Counted from the first letter of the stretch, positions 1 through 8,322 are shown. The stretch is DNA of 64,000 nt from Candidatus Gastranaerophilales bacterium (GCA_944322745.1 CALUPV010000002.1:62001-126000); one strand, 5' to 3'. Numbers and translations: made by a program. The notes: a model not told the origin generated them from the sequence alone.

Positions 1-137
1 GTTTTACCTGAACCGGTTATACCAAGTAAAGTTTGTGCATCATATCCTTTTTGAATGCCTTCGGTCAATTCTTTTATTGCTTTTGGTTGGTCCCCTGATG
101 GCTTGTATTTTGAACATATTTTAAATTGTTTTTCCAT
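1..137 (-). CDS. uvrB: Excinuclease ABC subunit B, N-terminal fragment
   Basis: Only the first 45 codons lie in the window; the gene runs off its left edge. The translation begins [20 protein letters not shown] and continues into a nucleotide-binding P-loop, GITGSGK, at residues 39-45. The FKPSGDQPxAI block followed about 20 residues later by LLGxTGSGKT is diagnostic of UvrB, the helicase-like damage-verification subunit of UvrABC nucleotide excision repair, which acts in the cytoplasm on DNA with UvrA and then UvrC. The start is the ATG at 137. The gene is divergent from the TPR gene that follows. Function is certain for the family; everything downstream of the Walker A motif is unseen. Confidence 0.93.
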   Translation of the reverse strand, partial: MEKQFKICSKYKPSGDQPKAIKELTEGIQKGYDAQTLLGITGSGK

Positions 138-275
138 AAAGATATTTTATATTAAATCTTTTCTTTTGTGTATAATAGTCTTTTGATTTTGTTATATTAT
201 AGTATTTAATTAATAAATAATGAAGAAAATCATCTTTACTAATTCAATTATTAAAAATATAATAAAATAGTGAAT

Positions 276-2066
276 ATGAATGATTTAACGGAATATTTAA
301 AAAAAGCCTTTGAGTATAAAAATAATGGAGATTATAAAAAATCTATTGATTATTTTTATAAAGCTTTAGCTTTAGATAATGAAAGTTCCGAGATAATGGC
401 GGAGCTTGCTTTTCTTTATTCCAAATTATGTCAGTATGACAGAGCTATTAGTTTTTATGAACAAATCATTGCTCTGAATGCTGATAATTATTCTGTAAAA
501 TTACAATTTGCATTATTATTAAAAACAATAAAAGAGTATAAAAAAGCAGAAGAAATTCTTATTGATCTGTACGAGAAAGAATATGAATTGGAAATAGTAG
601 TTTCTGAAATGTTTCATATCTTTTTTATAAATCATGATTTCAAAAAAATCATATTATATTTTAATAGATATTCTAATAAATTAAATAATAGTATAGTTTT
701 TTATTATGTTGCATCTGCATATTCTCAGCTTGGGAAAAAAAATATTTCTGATGAGTTTTATGAAAAATCTTTTAATATAGACGAAAAGAATATTTTAGCA
801 GGAAAAGAAGTCGTAAAATTTTTATTTGAAAAAGGCCAAGTAGATTCTGCAGAGAGTCTTGCTCTAAAGCTTTTAAAACTTACAGAGGATGCTGAATTAT
901 TATATCTGTTGGCAGAGATAGCATATAAAAAATCGGAAATTGATTCTGCAATAAAATATTATTCATATGCAATTAAAGTAAATTCTCAGAATGCCTTGTA
1001 TTATTTTAAACTGGCAATTGTATTTTCTTTAAAAGGCTTTTTTAAAGAAGCTGAAGAATGTTATTGCCGAGCTATTTCTATAGAACCTGAAAATACTTTG
1101 TATAACTATGCATTGGCATATATGTATTATATGAATAAAAAATTTGATTTAGCTGAAAGACTAGTTGATTATGTTTTGACAATTGAGCCTGATAACAGTA
1201 ATGCTTTATCTCTGAAAGCTTTACTGTTGATTAATAATAATGAAATAGTTCTTGCCGGAAATCTAATAGAAAAAATAAGTTTTCAAAAAGAAAAAGATGA
1301 TTTTTCGTATTATGTTCAGTCAATATACTATTCAAAATTAAATGTATGGGATAAAGCAATTGATAGTATACTACAAGCAATAAAGCTAAATAATCAATCA
1401 CTGGAATATAAATATCAATTGGCAAATTTAAAATATAATATTGAAGATTATGAAAATTCAATTAAAATATGTGAGGAAATAATCGAATTAAATCCTAAAT
1501 ATATTCATGCATATATACTTTTGTCAAAGATAAACTTGAAAATGAAAAAATTTGATTTGGCAAAACAATATATTAATAACGTGCTTATTTTAGATAAAAA
1601 TATATCAGAAGCATATTATATATTGGCTGAAGTAAATTATATTCTAAAAGATTATGACAAGGCAATTGAAAACTATAAAATAGCAGCTTCAATAAATCCA
1701 AAGGAAGAAGAATATTATGCAAAAATAGCTCAATGTTATTATTCTATAGAAAATTATAAAGATGCTTATTTATATTTTAAAGAAGCATCTGAGTTTGATA
1801 TAGCAAATGCTGATTATAGGTATTATATGGCAAAGTGCAGTATAAAAAATAATGAGGTAGAAAATGCAATAGCAAGCTTTTCTTTAATGAAAAGGTTGGC
1901 ACCTTCAAATATAGAATATATAAAAGAATATGCAGGGTTTATTGCTGAAAATGGTAAGAAAAATAGAGCAGTATCAATTTTAAATTCTTTAATAAAAGAA
2001 GTTAATAATGTTGAAGATAGAGAAGAAATAAAAAAATATATAAAGAAAATAAAAAAAGACAGTTGA
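276..2066 (+). CDS. Tetratricopeptide repeat protein
   Basis: A protein of about 596 residues made almost entirely of TPR units: roughly sixteen 34-residue repeats with the usual pattern of W/L-G-Y-A-F-A-P positions, for example units ending in ALALDNES, ALKVNSQN-like and AASINPKE motifs. It has no signal peptide and no catalytic domain, so it is probably a cytoplasmic protein-protein interaction scaffold; the partner cannot be told from sequence. I chose the ATG at 276. A GTG at 270 in the same frame adds two residues, and neither has a clear Shine-Dalgarno. It stands alone, divergent from uvrB and upstream of a tRNA. A TATAAT at 171-176 could be its -10 box, but the whole region is AT-rich. 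Confidence 0.85.
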   Translation: MNDLTEYLKKAFEYKNNGDYKKSIDYFYKALALDNESSEIMAELAFLYSKLCQYDRAISFYEQIIALNADNYSVKLQFALLLKTIKEYKKAEEILIDLYEKEYELEIVVSEMFHIFFINHDFKKIILYFNRYSNKLNNSIVFYYVASAYSQLGKKNISDEFYEKSFNIDEKNILAGKEVVKFLFEKGQVDSAESLALKLLKLTEDAELLYLLAEIAYKKSEIDSAIKYYSYAIKVNSQNALYYFKLAIVFSLKGFFKEAEECYCRAISIEPENTLYNYALAYMYYMNKKFDLAERLVDYVLTIEPDNSNALSLKALLLINNNEIVLAGNLIEKISFQKEKDDFSYYVQSIYYSKLNVWDKAIDSILQAIKLNNQSLEYKYQLANLKYNIEDYENSIKICEEIIELNPKYIHAYILLSKINLKMKKFDLAKQYINNVLILDKNISEAYYILAEVNYILKDYDKAIENYKIAASINPKEEEYYAKIAQCYYSIENYKDAYLYFKEASEFDIANADYRYYMAKCSIKNNEVENAIASFSLMKRLAPSNIEYIKEYAGFIAENGKKNRAVSILNSLIKEVNNVEDREEIKKYIKKIKKDS

Positions 2067-2093
2067 TTTTTTTTTGTGACATGATAATATAAT
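2063..2093 (+). promoter_or_regulatory. Candidate promoter of tRNA-Ala
   Basis: A perfect TATAAT lies at 2088-2093. A TTGATT box lies at 2063-2068, with a 19-bp spacer that is longer than ideal. Transcription would start near 2100, giving a leader of about 54 nt before the tRNA. That leader can fold into nested short stems (GGGC 2103-2106 with GCCC 2145-2148; GAGC 2113-2116 with GCTC 2133-2136). The position between a stop codon and a tRNA supports a promoter; the -35 box is weak. Confidence 0.38.
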
Positions 2094-2153
2094 CTTGTGC
2101 AGGGGCGGAAGAGAGCCAAAAGCAAATCGGAAGCTCAAGAAAATGCCCGAAAT

Positions 2154-2226
2154 GGGGGATTAGCTCAGTTGGTAGAGCACCTGCTTTGCACGCAGGGGGT
2201 CAGGAGTTCGAGCCTCCTATCCTCCA
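2154..2226 (+). tRNA. tRNA-Ala (anticodon TGC)
   Basis: A complete cloverleaf. The acceptor GGGGGAT (2154-2160) pairs with ATCCTCC (2219-2225), with one G-T pair. The D-arm holds AGTTGGTAGA, the anticodon loop TTTGCAC carries TGC at 2187-2189, and the T-stem AGGAG/CTCCT encloses TTCGAGC. The discriminator is A2226. The 3' CCA is not encoded (the next bases are AAAAT), so it must be added by CCA transferase. A hairpin terminator follows after ten bases. Confidence 0.97.
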
Positions 2227-2235
2227 AAATTAATA

Positions 2236-2260
2236 AAAGAGCCATTAAGGCTCTTTTTTA
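2236..2260 (+). terminator. Rho-independent terminator after tRNA-Ala
   Basis: An eight-bp stem, AAAGAGCC / GGCTCTTT, with an ATTAA loop, followed by a run of T. It sits ten bases after the tRNA end. Confidence 0.88.
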
Positions 2261-2345
2261 TTGCGTTTTTTGTTGTATTTCATATTGGGTTTGAGTATTA
2301 ATTATAATAAGTTTCTTGTAACTTTATTATGATTGTGAGGTGTAT

Positions 2346-2924
2346 ATGAATTTATGTGATAAATTAATAAAAAAATATAATGAATTATCTTTATCAGAGG
2401 ATAAGTGTCGTTTATATTCTAAAACAGGAAATAAACGGTATTATTATTACAATAAGATTCGTAACTGCTCAGGAGTAAAAGTTACTATTATTATGATAAA
2501 TCCAAGTGAAAGAAATTCACATTTTAAAACTAATACTCCTGATAGTACAATAAATAATATACATAATATTTTATCGAATATATCAGTAAAAATTTCCGGA
2601 AAAGAAGTTAAAATTTCATCATATGAAATAGTGAATATATATCCGATAAAAAGTACGGAAATGTTAAAAGTTATTCAAAAACCAATAGATAAACTTAATG
2701 AAAAAATATTAGAATATGTTATAAAACATTCTGAAATAATTATTCCAGCTTGGGGTATAGAAGAAAAGTTTAATCAAAGTGCTAAAATATTATTGACTAA
2801 AATAAAAAAATGGTCTTATAACAAAAATGTTTTTGTTATATTTAATCGATATCCTTGTCATTTTACAAAACAATGTACCAGTATAAGTAGAAATCCTGAA
2901 TTAGTAGAATATCAATTTGATTAA
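2346..2924 (+). CDS. DUF1643 family protein
   Basis: A small cytoplasmic protein of 192 residues. The signature is the block IIMINPSERNS near residue 50, followed by TPDSTINNI, then EIVNIYPIKST near 100 and IIPAWGI near 136. These match the [IM]LNPS...D.T..., VNL[FY] and W[GA] landmarks that I associate with DUF1643, a family of unknown function. A GAGG at 2337-2340 lies five bases before ATG 2346, so I prefer this start to the GTG at 2340. It converges on the MarR gene with a five-base gap. No catalytic role can be assigned. Confidence 0.7.
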   Translation: MNLCDKLIKKYNELSLSEDKCRLYSKTGNKRYYYYNKIRNCSGVKVTIIMINPSERNSHFKTNTPDSTINNIHNILSNISVKISGKEVKISSYEIVNIYPIKSTEMLKVIQKPIDKLNEKILEYVIKHSEIIIPAWGIEEKFNQSAKILLTKIKKWSYNKNVFVIFNRYPCHFTKQCTSISRNPELVEYQFD

Positions 2925-2929
2925 TTAAT

Positions 2930-3367
2930 CTATGATTTTGAATTTTCTTGAATTTTTGAAAAAACTTTTATACAAAAATTTAATTCTTCATCCGATATAT
3001 TGTTTAATAGTTTTTTTCTGGATTCTTTTATAATAGGAACAATAATATCTTTGAGCTTTTTGCCTTCAGGTGTTATCTGTATTTTATTAACTAATCTTTT
3101 ATCAACACCCGGAACCTTTTTTACAAGTCCCTTCTTTTCAAGAACACCAATTAGCCTTGCCATATTTGAACGGTCTTTATATAGAAGTTTGCATAATTGC
3201 ATCTGATGAAGATTAGAATTATCATCAAGAATACTTAAAATAACAAATTGTTCGGGAGTAATATCAAATTTCTTCAATGCAAAAATTTTAAGATTATACA
3301 TTTTAATCATACGACCTGTTTCTACTAGAGTATGACCAAAAATGTTTTGTGGTGTCTTTTCGTACAT
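2930..3367 (-). CDS. MarR family transcriptional regulator
   Basis: 145 residues, the usual size for MarR. A winged helix-turn-helix occupies about residues 35-100. It contains the recognition-helix region LLYKDRSNMARLIGVLEKKG and the wing with VDKRLVNKIQITPEGKK, which carries the D-x-R motif of the family. It is expected to be a dimeric DNA-binding repressor or activator responding to small phenolic or oxidising ligands; the ligand is unknown. On its own strand an AAGGAT lies a few bases before the ATG at 3367. No co-directional neighbour identifies the target, which may be itself. It converges on the DUF1643 gene. Confidence 0.9.
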   Translation of the reverse strand: MYEKTPQNIFGHTLVETGRMIKMYNLKIFALKKFDITPEQFVILSILDDNSNLHQMQLCKLLYKDRSNMARLIGVLEKKGLVKKVPGVDKRLVNKIQITPEGKKLKDIIVPIIKESRKKLLNNISDEELNFCIKVFSKIQENSKS

Positions 3368-3502
3368 ATTATTTATCCTTATTTTCTTTAGTTATTATAA
3401 TAATTCATAAGGAAAATGGCAAATTTACAATTTGCCATGAATCTTTGAAAATTCTTTATTATATGTATCATAATATATAGGTATACAAAAAATTTTTATC
3501 AA

Positions 3503-3528
3503 CAAAAAAGAGCCTTTTCAGGCTCTTT
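3503..3528 (-). terminator. Terminator after tRNA-Ser
   Basis: An eight-bp stem, AAAGAGCC / GGCTCTTT, with a six-base loop. On the minus strand it is followed by a run of six T. It lies just downstream of tRNA-Ser and is nearly the same stem as the tRNA-Ala terminator at 2236-2260. Confidence 0.87.
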
Positions 3529-3533
3529 CAAAA

Positions 3534-3623
3534 TGGAGGAGGAGGTGGGATTCGAACCCACGGTACGCTCGCACGTACGACGGTTTTCAAGACCGCTCCA
3601 ATCAACCGCTCTGGCACTCCTCC
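3534..3623 (-). tRNA. tRNA-Ser (anticodon TGA)
   Basis: A class II tRNA. On the minus strand the acceptor GGAGGAG (from 3623) pairs perfectly with CTCCTCC (3544-3538). The anticodon loop is CTTGAAA with TGA. A long variable arm is formed by GTACG/CGTAC, and the T-stem GTGGG/CCCAC encloses TTCGAAT. As I read it, the bases after the acceptor are T-CCA, so CCA is encoded and the discriminator is U, where bacterial tRNA-Ser usually has G. Confidence 0.96.
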
Positions 3624-3668
3624 ATTGCGTACAATTATATTAATAAAAAAATCTTTAATTGTAAAGTA

Positions 3669-4556
3669 CTAAAATTTAAATAAATTATTTTGAATATCTT
3701 TTATTATTTTTTCACTTATTTTTGTATAGTCATATCCTCTTGTTTTCATTGACATTGAGAGAATCCTTATTGCTTTTACTACCTGCTCTTTATTATAGTT
3801 ATTAAAAGGAAAATCCTTTATTAAATTATTATACTTTTCCAGTTCAGCCATATCTATAAATCTTGTTAATAATTCTTTTTTTATTTGTTCTGCATTTAAT
3901 ATTTGTATATCTTGGGTCTCTTTTATATCAGTAAGTCTATTTTTGTGCATCCGATATTTTACTAAAATTTCATCTAAATTGGCAATTATACCGCCTTGTA
4001 AAATTATTTGTTTATACAAATCATAATCTTGCGAACATCTTTTTGTAATATCATAATTTATCGCATGTTTTTCTAGAAAGGATTTTCTATACATTATTGA
4101 AGAATGGCAAATTGGATTATATAAATGCATTGCAAAGTATATTTCTTTCGGTTCTTTATAAAATACCCAAGTTGGGCGCTTATTTTCTCCAAATGTCTCA
4201 ATAAATGTGCCTAAAAGCGCAACTTGCGTATTTTCTTCCATATATTTAATTTGTTTTTCTAAACGTTTAGGATATGATATATCATCATCATCTATATGTG
4301 CAATGTATTTGCCTTTTGCAATATTTTGGGCAGTATGATAGTTAAATGTACATCCGCAATTTTTTTTATTATTAAAAAGTTTGATTCTATTATCTGAATA
4401 TTTTTGAATAATGTCTTTTGTATTATCGTTTGAACTGTCATTTATTATTATAAATTCAAAATTGTCATATGTTTGAGCGAGGATTGACTCTATCGTTTCA
4501 GATAAAATCTTAGCTCTGTTATAAGTACTCATTACAACTGATATTAAAGGAAACAT
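3669..4556 (-). CDS. Family 2 glycosyltransferase
   Basis: 295 residues with a GT-A fold. The N-terminus LISVVMSTYNR begins the nucleotide-sugar binding strand, IIINDSSNDNT (37-47) holds the first conserved aspartate, and HIDDDD (87-92) holds the DXD metal-binding motif. A CSQDYDL segment later supplies the family's ED-like position. It has no membrane segment, so it is probably a cytoplasmic enzyme using a nucleotide sugar for surface polysaccharide or glycan synthesis; the sugar and acceptor are unknown. It is flanked by a tRNA and by the terminator of the response regulator, so it appears monocistronic. Confidence 0.88.
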   Translation of the reverse strand: MFPLISVVMSTYNRAKILSETIESILAQTYDNFEFIIINDSSNDNTKDIIQKYSDNRIKLFNNKKNCGCTFNYHTAQNIAKGKYIAHIDDDDISYPKRLEKQIKYMEENTQVALLGTFIETFGENKRPTWVFYKEPKEIYFAMHLYNPICHSSIMYRKSFLEKHAINYDITKRCSQDYDLYKQIILQGGIIANLDEILVKYRMHKNRLTDIKETQDIQILNAEQIKKELLTRFIDMAELEKYNNLIKDFPFNNYNKEQVVKAIRILSMSMKTRGYDYTKISEKIIKDIQNNLFKF

Positions 4557-4614
4557 AATTCACCTTAGACTCTACTATATCAGTTTAACACATTATTATA
4601 TATTTACATTGTTT

Positions 4615-4645
4615 TAATTAAAAAAGGAAGTTTGTCACTTCCTTT
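4615..4645 (-). terminator. Terminator after NarL-type response regulator
   Basis: A nine-bp stem, AAAGGAAGT / ACTTCCTTT, with a five-base loop. On the minus strand it is followed by six T. It starts five bases after the stop of the response regulator gene. Confidence 0.82.
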
Positions 4646-4649
4646 GATT

Positions 4650-5333
4650 TTATATTATATTTTCTTTTATAGCTTTTACTGCTGCCTGAACCCTGTCATC
4701 TACACAAAGTTTTTGTAAAATACTGCATACATGTGCTTTTGCTGTATGTACACTTACAATTAATTCTTTTGCAATTTCTGTATTGCTTTTCCCTTTTACC
4801 AGATGTTTTAATACTTCAAGTTCTCTTTCCGTTAATTGTGCTCTAGCATCAGGTACATCATTCGTCTGTATCAATGAAACATTCTCCGGTTTTGGGAAAA
4901 AGTTTAATGCTACTGATGAAACACCAGGATCAACCCAACAAGCACCTTCTGCTACATTTTTTATTACAGAAGATAATGTTTCTGGTGAAATATCTTTTAA
5001 ACAATAAGCATTAGCACCTGACCCTAAAGCTGCAATGACTTCTTCGCCTCTTTCATGAGAAGTTAAAATTATGACCTTTGAATTTAGTCCCTTTTCCTTT
5101 ATTTTTATTGTAGCTTCAAGACCGTTCATGCCTGGCAGCCCAAGATCCATTAAGACTACGTCTGGTTTTAATTTCTCAATTAAAGCTATCCCTTCTGTTG
5201 CATCTTCTGCTTCTCCTACAACATTTATGTGTTCATATTCGTTCAATGTTGATTTTAAGCCCACCCTTGTGAGTTTATAATCTTCTACTATTATGACGCT
5301 AATTACACCATTACCAGTTAATGTATCTACCAT
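4650..5333 (-). CDS. NarL/LuxR family response regulator
   Basis: 227 residues in two domains. The receiver domain spans about 11-130, with the acidic pocket at VEDYK, phosphoacceptor Asp63 in LMDLGLPGMNG, Thr91 in ILTSH and Lys113 in CLKD, all the residues expected of a phosphorylatable regulator. The C-terminal LuxR-type helix-turn-helix spans about 160-225, with LTERELEVLKHLVKGKSNTE and VHTAKAHVCSILQKL. It is a cytoplasmic DNA-binding transcription factor activated by an unidentified histidine kinase, since none is adjacent. GAGG lies about ten bases before the ATG. An inverted repeat TTAATTA/TAATTAA upstream (5405-5423) could be an operator, but it is low in complexity. Confidence 0.92.
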   Translation of the reverse strand: MVDTLTGNGVISVIIVEDYKLTRVGLKSTLNEYEHINVVGEAEDATEGIALIEKLKPDVVLMDLGLPGMNGLEATIKIKEKGLNSKVIILTSHERGEEVIAALGSGANAYCLKDISPETLSSVIKNVAEGACWVDPGVSSVALNFFPKPENVSLIQTNDVPDARAQLTERELEVLKHLVKGKSNTEIAKELIVSVHTAKAHVCSILQKLCVDDRVQAAVKAIKENII

Positions 5334-5541
5334 AACTCAGTTGTCCTCTCTGATTACAAAAGTGTTGTTAAACATTGTTTCAACTATTTCATATTAGTCT
5401 AAGATTAATTATTTAGTAATTAACCTATTGTCTAATTTATAATTAGCCATTTGTATTATTTTTGGTGGAATTCTTTAGCTGAAAATATTAGGTATGAGAA
5501 TGATTTTTGTTATATTTCTGCTATATAATAAATTTATATTG

Positions 5542-6024
5542 TTAATATTTTCTTTCTGCTTTCTTTGTCCCAATTCCTATTACATCATATAATAATGTTT
5601 TAAGACCATCTGCTGCAAGTAAAGTACCGGCAACCTTACCAGCTGTCTTAAATTTTAATGCAACGGCAGATAATCCAATTAGTGGTAAACTATTTATTAT
5701 TGTTTCACCAAATCCTGATAAATAACCTTTTGTTCTTGAAATTATATGATAGTATGAAAAACTTTGTTGTAAGTTAAACCACCATTTTTTCATTTTCGCA
5801 ATAGTAGCACTTTCTTTTTCCATTGTCATATATTGTTTATACTGGTTATAATACCTATCTGCTGTTGAAATTTCATCCAGTGAATAGGATCTTTCTCTTC
5901 CATTTATATGCGCATCATAAATAACCGAAGCTGTAGTTGCAATAGCAAGCGCCTTTGAGGCAATCCCCATAGGTTTGCCAGCAAACTTTTTTGCTCCTGA
6001 TATTATTGCAGGAATTACTGCCAT
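5542..6024 (-). CDS. Hypothetical protein with hydrophobic segments
   Basis: 160 residues; I recognise no family. There are two moderately hydrophobic stretches, one at the N-terminus (about 20-38, SKALAIATTASVIY) and one in the C-terminal third (about 108-142, INSLPLIGLSAVALKF then VAGTLLAADGL). They surround a basic, aromatic-rich middle (YYNQYKQYMTME, KKWWFNLQQSF). It may associate with the membrane and has no cleavable signal peptide. It lies 15 bases downstream of the Pro/Gln-rich HEAT protein on the same strand, so the two are probably co-transcribed. Confidence 0.62.
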   Translation of the reverse strand: MAVIPAIISGAKKFAGKPMGIASKALAIATTASVIYDAHINGRERSYSLDEISTADRYYNQYKQYMTMEKESATIAKMKKWWFNLQQSFSYYHIISRTKGYLSGFGETIINSLPLIGLSAVALKFKTAGKVAGTLLAADGLKTLLYDVIGIGTKKAERKY

Positions 6025-6039
6025 AATTTTTACCTTACT

Positions 6040-6855
6040 TTATTTTTTACTTTCCTTTTCTGTTTTTTCCGGTGAATCATCCGGAATATTAGTCATAGTA
6101 TGAGATGTTTTTATTAATGCATTATTTGCCATTATAGCTTCTTGTCCATATAATTTATCAGAAGACAACAGCGGCTTTAGTATCTCTACTGTATTTTCAT
6201 CACCATGAGCACTACCTGCTGCTATTGGACTCATTGCAAGTAATCTATTATTTGGATTAGGATCTTGAAGTGCTATATTTAATAATGCAGTTAAAGCCGG
6301 GTCTTCATATCTTGAATTATCTTCTTCGTATCTTTTTATTAAGTCTTTTATACCTGTTTTTCTAACATTTTCATCAGGACTTCTTAAATAACTTTCCAAT
6401 GTTTTTATGTAGTTATCAGTTAATTCAACAACCCTTTTTGTTTTTTGTTTTTCATTTTGTACATTTTCTGTTTTTGTATCATCCATAATCGGTGAATTTG
6501 CTATTGATACATTCTGTTGCGGAGTATAATTTTGTGAAACAGGTTGTGAGGCAACAGTGGCCGGTTGGTTTTGAGGTAACGTATAATTAGCGTTAGCTGT
6601 AGAGTTCGAACTTGGTCCACCAATTGCTGAAGGGTTATATATATATATATTAACACCTGAAGCTGGCTGCTTTGTAGGATTATTATATAATGATGTTTGC
6701 GGATATTGATAAACTTGAGAAGTTGAAGGAGATGAAACACTAACGGTTTGCTGCTGTGGCTGTTGTGTTTGCGTAACAGAAGGATATGAATAGTTATAAA
6801 GCGGGGTTCCCGTTTGAAAATTATACATCGGTATATTTGATTGAATTTCTGACAT
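6040..6855 (-). CDS. Pro/Gln/Tyr-rich protein with HEAT-like C-terminus
   Basis: 271 residues from the ATG at 6855, which is preceded by AAGGA at normal spacing; an upstream TTG at 6873 has no comparable site. Residues 1 to about 130 are low-complexity and rich in Pro, Gln, Asn, Ser and Tyr, with a motif GVNIYIYNPS. About 135-250 is helical, and the segment with LQDPNPNNRLLAMSPIAAGS resembles a HEAT repeat. The protein at 51352-52431 has the same layout and the related motif GVNIEIVNPQ, so the two are paralogues. It has no signal peptide. Function is unknown; it is probably an interaction protein. Confidence 0.72.
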   Translation of the reverse strand: MSEIQSNIPMYNFQTGTPLYNYSYPSVTQTQQPQQQTVSVSSPSTSQVYQYPQTSLYNNPTKQPASGVNIYIYNPSAIGGPSSNSTANANYTLPQNQPATVASQPVSQNYTPQQNVSIANSPIMDDTKTENVQNEKQKTKRVVELTDNYIKTLESYLRSPDENVRKTGIKDLIKRYEEDNSRYEDPALTALLNIALQDPNPNNRLLAMSPIAAGSAHGDENTVEILKPLLSSDKLYGQEAIMANNALIKTSHTMTNIPDDSPEKTEKESKK

Positions 6856-6989
6856 AATAATCCTTACCTTCAACTATATAGATAAACAACTCTAACCGGA
6901 AAAACATGCTATTTAATATAGTGAAAGTTTAAATTTTGTAACATATGAAAACTTCTGAATATTAATGATAAAATTATACAGGGGCTTTT

Positions 6990-7430
6990 ATGGAAAATAA
7001 TAATATAATAATTGGTTCGGATCATGCCGGATTTAATTTGAAAGAAAAAATCAAGAAATTTCTAATTGATTCTAAGTATAATGTTGTAGATGTTGGAACA
7101 TTTTCTACAGACTCTGTTGATTATCCTATTATTGCAAAGAAAGTAGCGGATAAAATTGCTTCTAATGAGTATGAAAAAGGTATATTAATTTGTGGTACCG
7201 GAATTGGAATGTGTATTGCTGCAAACAAAATAAATGGAATAAGAGCTGTTGTATGCTCTGATACAACTTCCGCAAAATTTTCAAGGCAACATAACAATAC
7301 AAATATTCTATGTTTTGGAGAAAGAATAGTTGGTGAATATTTGGCAAAAGATATTTGTACAATATGGCTAGAAACTGAATTTGAAGCAGAAAGACATCAA
7401 AGAAGAATTAATCTTATTGAGAATTTATAA
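6990..7430 (+). CDS. rpiB: Ribose-5-phosphate isomerase B
   Basis: 146 residues, the standard length for the RpiB/LacAB family. It interconverts ribose 5-phosphate and ribulose 5-phosphate in the non-oxidative pentose phosphate pathway, in the cytoplasm. Diagnostic motifs are GSDHAGFNLK (9-18), VDYPIIA (43-49) and ICGTGIGMCIAANK (67-80) with catalytic Cys68. Also present are VCSDTTSAKFSRQHNNTN, with His101 in the usual place, and FGERI. The start ATG at 6990 follows a GGGGC-type purine-rich stretch. It is transcribed alone and its last 17 bases overlap the 3' end of the convergent gene. Confidence 0.96.
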   Translation: MENNNIIIGSDHAGFNLKEKIKKFLIDSKYNVVDVGTFSTDSVDYPIIAKKVADKIASNEYEKGILICGTGIGMCIAANKINGIRAVVCSDTTSAKFSRQHNNTNILCFGERIVGEYLAKDICTIWLETEFEAERHQRRINLIENL

Positions 7431-8322
7431 TGATAGATACAGCCTCTTCAACTGAATTGGCATATGGAATAACGTCTTCTAAATAAGCAAAGGATAAAGC
7501 ATCTTTTACTGTGGAAGATGGATTTACTAAAACAAATTTGCCACCGTTTTTTGCGCAAGTTTTGTATATATCTGCGAATACATAGGCATTATCAATATCA
7601 AATGTATTTATTTCTCTTAAATCAAATAATACATTATTCATTCCTGTATACATAGAAGAATTTATGTTTTTAATGATTGAATCAAAGACTTTTGGTTCAT
7701 TAAATCTTTTAACTATATATGAAACTATATTGTTGTTTATAACATATCTGGTAAATGCTATATTTTTATCAGATTGAAAAGAGGTGCTTATATACTTAAG
7801 AAGTTTAGCATGCCAATCTTTATCTTTTTGAATATAAAAATCGATACCTAATTCATAACAAGTATCAATTAAAGAAGTATCATCGGTCCCTGAAATCACT
7901 ACAATCTTACTATATACACCGGTCTCCGCCCTTCTGTTAACTGCAGCTTTTATTAAATCAAGTCCATCTGAACTATCAGGAATAAATAAATCAATAATTA
8001 CACAATCAAATTGAACTTTCTGAAGCTCAGAAATTGCTTCATCCTTATGGCGGGCAACTCTTGGTGTTATGCCTATTCTTTTTAATACAGTACTTAGCTG
8101 GTAAATGGATAATTCTAAATCATCAGCAATAAGAATTTTTTTATCTTCAAGAGAATTTATTTTTATCTCTGAGGAGAAAGAATATATCTTTCTTTCTATT
8201 TCTATTAAAGCTTCTGAAATATCGCTTGGGGTAATATCTCCTTTTTGAAGCTTTTGTTCCATAGATGCTAATTCAAATATTTTATTAAGTTGTTCATCCG
8301 AAATATTCATTATTCCCGCCAT
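7414..8322 (-). CDS. Receiver-domain protein with C-terminal STAS-like domain
   Basis: 302 residues. After a helical N-terminus (1-60) comes a receiver domain (about 62-185) with Asp67/Asp68 in LIADDLE, phosphoacceptor Asp111 in VIIDLFIP, Ser144 in VISGTDD and Lys166. The C-terminal part (about 205-300), with NNVLFDLREINTFDIDNAYV and KFVLVNPSSTVKDAL, follows the strand-helix pattern of STAS anti-sigma-factor antagonists. The phosphorylatable serine of classical STAS domains seems to be replaced by Asp/Asn. It is a plausible output module for partner switching, controlled by phosphorylation of the receiver. An alternative start is Met5. The STAS call is by pattern only. Confidence 0.78.
   Translation of the reverse strand: MAGIMNISDEQLNKIFELASMEQKLQKGDITPSDISEALIEIERKIYSFSSEIKINSLEDKKILIADDLELSIYQLSTVLKRIGITPRVARHKDEAISELQKVQFDCVIIDLFIPDSSDGLDLIKAAVNRRAETGVYSKIVVISGTDDTSLIDTCYELGIDFYIQKDKDWHAKLLKYISTSFQSDKNIAFTRYVINNNIVSYIVKRFNEPKVFDSIIKNINSSMYTGMNNVLFDLREINTFDIDNAYVFADIYKTCAKNGGKFVLVNPSSTVKDALSFAYLEDVIPYANSVEEAVSIIINSQ

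Noticed and set aside
2100-2153. Structured RNA (SRP-like) upstream of tRNA-Ala
   Set aside because: Nested GGGC/GCCC and GAGC/GCTC stems are short and lack the conserved core of 4.5S RNA; kept only as a tRNA leader.
2097-2294. 65-aa frame containing NGGLAQLVEHLLCTQG
   Set aside because: It is a translation of the tRNA-Ala gene, a well-known false protein.
5405-5423. Operator palindrome TTAATTA/TAATTAA
   Set aside because: All A/T in an AT-rich gap; such palindromes are expected by chance.
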